Below are positions 6,740-8,756 of a stretch of 8,756 nt of DNA, piece after piece. The position numbers and the translations under genes are program-made. The stretch comes from Candidatus Babeliales bacterium (GTDB lineage: Bacteria; Babelota; Babeliae; Babelales; JANWKD01), in contig JANWKD010000005.1 of assembly GCA_025451595.1 (NCBI GenBank), positions 1-8,756 on the forward strand, in the 5' to 3' direction. Each line of letters opens with the position of its first letter. Positions within the stretch are counted from its first letter, which is position 1. The notes beneath the pieces were generated by a model. That model was not told where the DNA came from and ran no database searches. It saw only the letters and a program-made list of their open reading frames with translations.

Positions 6740-6777
6740 CAAAATTTTCTTTTTACACTATAACAAAGAGAATTTTG
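6740..6777 (+). promoter_or_regulatory. 13-bp inverted repeat in the RNase E/G leader or promoter region
   Basis: Arms 6740-6752 (CAAAATTTTCTTT) and 6765-6777 (AAAGAGAATTTTG) pair over 13 positions with one T-G wobble around a 12-base loop. The loop and right-arm edge contain TATAAC (6760-6765), which with ATTACA at 6736-6741 could be a promoter with an 18-bp spacer. The repeat may thus be an operator over that promoter. Alternatively, if transcription starts further upstream (for example near the -10-like TATACT at 6673-6678), it is an RNA hairpin in the leader. Confidence 0.4.
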
Positions 6778-6786
6778 GTTATGATC

Positions 6787-6804
6787 TCAACGTTTAATCG
6801 TTGA
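6787..6804 (+). promoter_or_regulatory. Small leader hairpin just before the RNase E/G start
   Basis: TCAACG (6787-6792) and CGTTGA (6799-6804) form a 6-bp stem with a TTTAAT loop, ending 15 bases before the ATG and directly next to the weak ribosome binding site GGAA. It could modulate translation or serve as a site for RNase E/G autoregulation, as leader stem-loops do for E. coli rne. That role is inference. Confidence 0.35.
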
Positions 6805-6819
6805 TATGGAATATAATAT

Positions 6820-8337
6820 ATGAAAAAAATTTTAATTAGCGTCAACCCTTGGCAAGTGCGAGTTGCTGTAACAAGAAATGATGACCTGCAAAACATCTAT
6901 TTTGCTTCTCATGCTACAAAAACCCTGGAACGATCATTTTTTAAAGGCACCATTATAAAAGTATTGCCTGGTATCCAAACAGCCTTTGTCGATATTGGAC
7001 AAGAAAAAGCTGGATTTTTACACATCTCTGAAATTGACCGAGAACTTGCGGTGCAACGCATGACCGGATCGGCTGAAATTGAGTCAACTATGCCTGATCA
7101 CGAAGAATCGATAGAGATGCACCCCAAGACTTCGCTTGATATTAGCAAAATTTTAAAAGAGCGAGAAACTATCTTGGTGCAAGTAAGCAAAGAGCCCGTA
7201 TACGAAAAAGGGGCTAAACTTACGACGTGCTTTACCTTACCAGGTCGTTTTATTGTTCTCATGCCTAATATTGGTCGAATTGCTATTTCAAAAAAAATAG
7301 AAGACTTCCAAGAACGGCAACGTTTAAAGCAAATACTCATAAACAATTTGCCCGAAGGAATGGGCGCCATTATCAGAACCACTTCTGAAGATCGTCAAGA
7401 AAAAGAAATTGTGTATGATATTCAATATTTAGTCAATTTATGGGCGACTATTGTAAAGAACTACGAAGAGGCTGAACCAGGTCAAAAAATTTATGAGGAT
7501 ATTCCACTTGCGCTGCAAGTGGTGCGCGATCATTTGGATGATGATGTGGAATCGGTCATTTCTGATGATAAAGAAAATCAACAAGAGGTCTATAAATTTA
7601 TTAAAAGTATGGCCCCTGAATATTCGCACAAGGTATTTTATTACGATGGAAAACAAGATCTATTTGAACGTTATCATATAAATAAGCAAATTCAAGAAGC
7701 GTTAGCTCAAAAAGTAGATCTTAAATCTGGCGGCTCCATTATTATTGAAACCACTCAAGCAATGACCGTTATCGATGTCAATACTGGACGCTATACTGGT
7801 AAAGGTGACCTTGAGGAAACTATTTTAAAAACGAATCTAGAAGCAGCAGAAGAAGTTACGCGCCAATTGCGATTACGTAATATTGGTGGTCTTATCGTTA
7901 TTGATTTTATTGATATGAACTTGCCCACAAATCGTCAAAAGCTTTTTAAACATTTTGAAAAAATGTTAAAAGAGCGGGATAAGTTTCAGTCGGTCGTATT
8001 GAAAGTATCAGAATTTGGCTTAGTGCAGATGACCCGCAAACGGTCAGGAAAAACGTTATTACAAGAATTAACACAGCCATGCACGGAGTGTAAAGGATTA
8101 GGTTACGTAAAATCAGTACAAACAGAATGCTATAGCATTTTACCACGATTAAAGGAATCTTTATATTCTTACAAAAATAATAACGTTATGATAAGTCTCA
8201 GTCCAAAAAATTTTGAATATATTACCACCATCGAATATAATGCGATTTTACAATTTGAAAAAGACTTTAAATGCACTATTATGTTGGCAAGTAAGGAAGA
8301 TTTAGAATCATATCAATTTATTATAACAAAGCTCTAA
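6820..8337 (+). CDS. rng: Ribonuclease E/G family endoribonuclease (RNase G size)
   Basis: A single-strand-specific endoribonuclease for rRNA maturation and mRNA decay. The 505 residues are close to E. coli RNase G (489), and there is no long degradosome scaffold as in RNase E. The S1 RNA-binding domain lies at about 37-120 (GTIIKVLPGIQTAFVDIG at 43-60, AGFLHISEI at 64-72). IIRTTSEDR (184-192) contains R186-T187, the counterpart of the 5'-monophosphate sensor Arg-Thr of E. coli RNase E. Catalytic Mg2+-binding Asp are D319 in IDVNTGR and D362 in IDFIDM, 43 apart as in E. coli (303/346). The Zn-link Cys pair is C421-C424 (PCTECKG), used for dimerisation. The small C-terminal domain fills 432-505. 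The ATG start fits the family beginning (MKKILISVN), but only a weak GGAA lies upstream. The gene diverges from the pal-like gene across about 265 bp with two leader inverted repeats. Confidence 0.94.
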   Translation: MKKILISVNPWQVRVAVTRNDDLQNIYFASHATKTLERSFFKGTIIKVLPGIQTAFVDIGQEKAGFLHISEIDRELAVQRMTGSAEIESTMPDHEESIEMHPKTSLDISKILKERETILVQVSKEPVYEKGAKLTTCFTLPGRFIVLMPNIGRIAISKKIEDFQERQRLKQILINNLPEGMGAIIRTTSEDRQEKEIVYDIQYLVNLWATIVKNYEEAEPGQKIYEDIPLALQVVRDHLDDDVESVISDDKENQQEVYKFIKSMAPEYSHKVFYYDGKQDLFERYHINKQIQEALAQKVDLKSGGSIIIETTQAMTVIDVNTGRYTGKGDLEETILKTNLEAAEEVTRQLRLRNIGGLIVIDFIDMNLPTNRQKLFKHFEKMLKERDKFQSVVLKVSEFGLVQMTRKRSGKTLLQELTQPCTECKGLGYVKSVQTECYSILPRLKESLYSYKNNNVMISLSPKNFEYITTIEYNAILQFEKDFKCTIMLASKEDLESYQFIITKL

Positions 8338-8379
8338 TTTGGCTTTGAGATAGTCCAATTTTATGCTAAAATGAAGCTA
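8338..8379 (+). other. Spacer after the RNase E/G gene with a weak hairpin
   Basis: CAAAGC (8327-8332, overlapping the end of the gene) can pair with GCTTTG (8342-8347) around the stop codon. No T-run follows, so it is a poor terminator candidate. Nothing else is visible before the repeat cluster starts. Confidence 0.3.
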
Positions 8380-8423
8380 CATCCTTCGATACAATTTCCT
8401 TCGGAAATCACTCAGGATGAGCG
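8380..8423. repeat. Palindromic intergenic repeat, CATCCT...AGGATG type
   Basis: An outer stem CATCCT (8380-8385) with AGGATG (8414-8419) surrounds an inner stem ATTTCC (8394-8399) with GGAAAT (8403-8408) and loop TTC. The right flank CACTCAGGATGAGCG (8409-8423) recurs as an exact 15-base reverse complement at 8652-8666. This looks like a dispersed, RNA-foldable intergenic repeat rather than coding sequence. It may also serve as the downstream end of the RNase E/G transcript. Confidence 0.65.
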
Positions 8424-8447
8424 TAGTTTATTATTTCGTTCAAGGTA

Positions 8448-8511
8448 ATCCCTCGATGCACCACTGCGTGACACTTGCGCTTTCGTTGAAACTTAGGCGC
8501 ACAGACGGGAT
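8448..8511. repeat. Nested inverted repeat between the CATCCTGAGTG-type repeats
   Basis: The outer pair ATCCC (8448-8452) with GGGAT (8507-8511) encloses TGCGC (8476-8480) with GCGCA (8497-8501). Inside these sits TTTC (8481-8484) with GAAA (8488-8491). All stems are short, but their nesting suggests a conserved foldable element. No ORF of note occupies this stretch. Confidence 0.4.
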
Positions 8512-8651
8512 GAATAAAGTAGCGCTTGTTCCTTATAGTTCAAAGAGTGATGGTGAAAACCTTGGCAAAATCAGAAAAAATCGTATTGAACCATAAAATT
8601 TGGAAAAAAATTGTATCGCATTTGGTTGAATATATAAAAAATAAAATTCAT

Positions 8652-8756
8652 CGCTCATCCTGAGTGTTTTGCGGCTTGTCTGGCGTAGCCTTTGGCGAAG
8701 TCGGACCTGTGCGTCGAAGCTTGCCGAGCCAGAAGGCCCGGATAAGCGAAGTCGGA
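8652..8756. repeat. G+C-richer repeat cluster truncated by the window end
   Basis: It begins with CGCTCATCCTGAGTG (8652-8666), the exact reverse complement of 8409-8423. It continues into sequence clearly richer in G+C than the genes to the left. An 11-base direct repeat GCGAAGTCGGA occurs at 8695-8705 and again at 8746-8756, the last bases of the window, so the element very likely continues. It resembles dispersed intergenic repeat families of other host-associated bacteria. No transposase is present. Confidence 0.6.

Noticed and set aside
8550..8663. A 37-codon plus-strand ORF (ATG at 8550, Lys-rich product, stop inside the CATCCTGAGTG repeat)
   Set aside because: No proper ribosome binding site, no recognisable motif, and the stop lies in a repeat; low-complexity Lys/Ile composition is expected by chance here.
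8380..8756. CRISPR array or insertion sequence in the repeat-rich tail
   Set aside because: Repeats are few, mostly inverted and irregularly spaced, without unique spacers of constant length, and no transposase or cas gene is present.

Overview
The window is an A+T-rich stretch of bacterial chromosome carrying mostly housekeeping genes, using the standard bacterial code (ruvA ends in TGA). Pal/OmpA lipoprotein and signal-peptide genes indicate a Gram-negative-type envelope. Small compact genes, low G+C, a Na+:alanine-type importer, a propeller-like protein, a secreted helical-repeat protein and short palindromic intergenic repeats of the CATCCTGAGTG type together suggest a reduced, host-associated lineage such as Candidatus Dependentiae (TM6/Babeliae). 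That assignment is inference from style and needs a similarity search.

Layout, left to right. (1) 2-856 (+) is the 3' part of an unrecognised, possibly beta-propeller protein that enters from outside the window. (2) It meets, with only 2 bp between stops, a minus-strand pair transcribed as ruvA (2182-2781) then an AlsT/AgcS-family Na+:amino-acid symporter (859-2163), 18 bp apart. (3) 2782-3190 is intergenic apart from tRNA-Gly(GCC) at 2974-3048, which has a good extended -10 promoter. An isolated plus-strand intrinsic terminator lies at 2886-2907, just before that promoter. (4) A plus-strand pair follows: a shortened Jag/KhpB-like gene (3191-3748), then mnmE (3758-5134) 9 bp later. (5) A small exported helical-repeat protein of unknown function (5257-5859) has its own near-consensus promoter. 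It converges on a pal-like lipoprotein gene (5922-6554, minus), and a 14-bp-stem hairpin separates the two. (6) pal diverges from an RNase E/G gene (6820-8337, plus), whose leader has two inverted repeats. (7) 8338-8756 has no credible gene and holds a cluster of inverted and direct repeats, visibly G+C-richer at its right end and cut by the window edge.

Together the genes cover recombination (RuvA), wobble-uridine tRNA modification (MnmE), RNA turnover and maturation (RNase E/G), RNA binding (Jag-like), amino-acid uptake and envelope-peptidoglycan tethering (Pal-like). The jag-mnmE adjacency is a remnant of the widely conserved rpmH-rnpA-yidC-jag-mnmE order. I see no CRISPR array, transposase, toxin-antitoxin pair or defence operon, and no convincing new multi-gene system. 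The points most worth a second look are the Jag-like protein without a visible KH GxxG loop or R3H domain, the Pal-like protein with an altered peptidoglycan-binding loop, the 19-residue helical-repeat protein, the structured RNase E/G leader, and the terminal repeat cluster.
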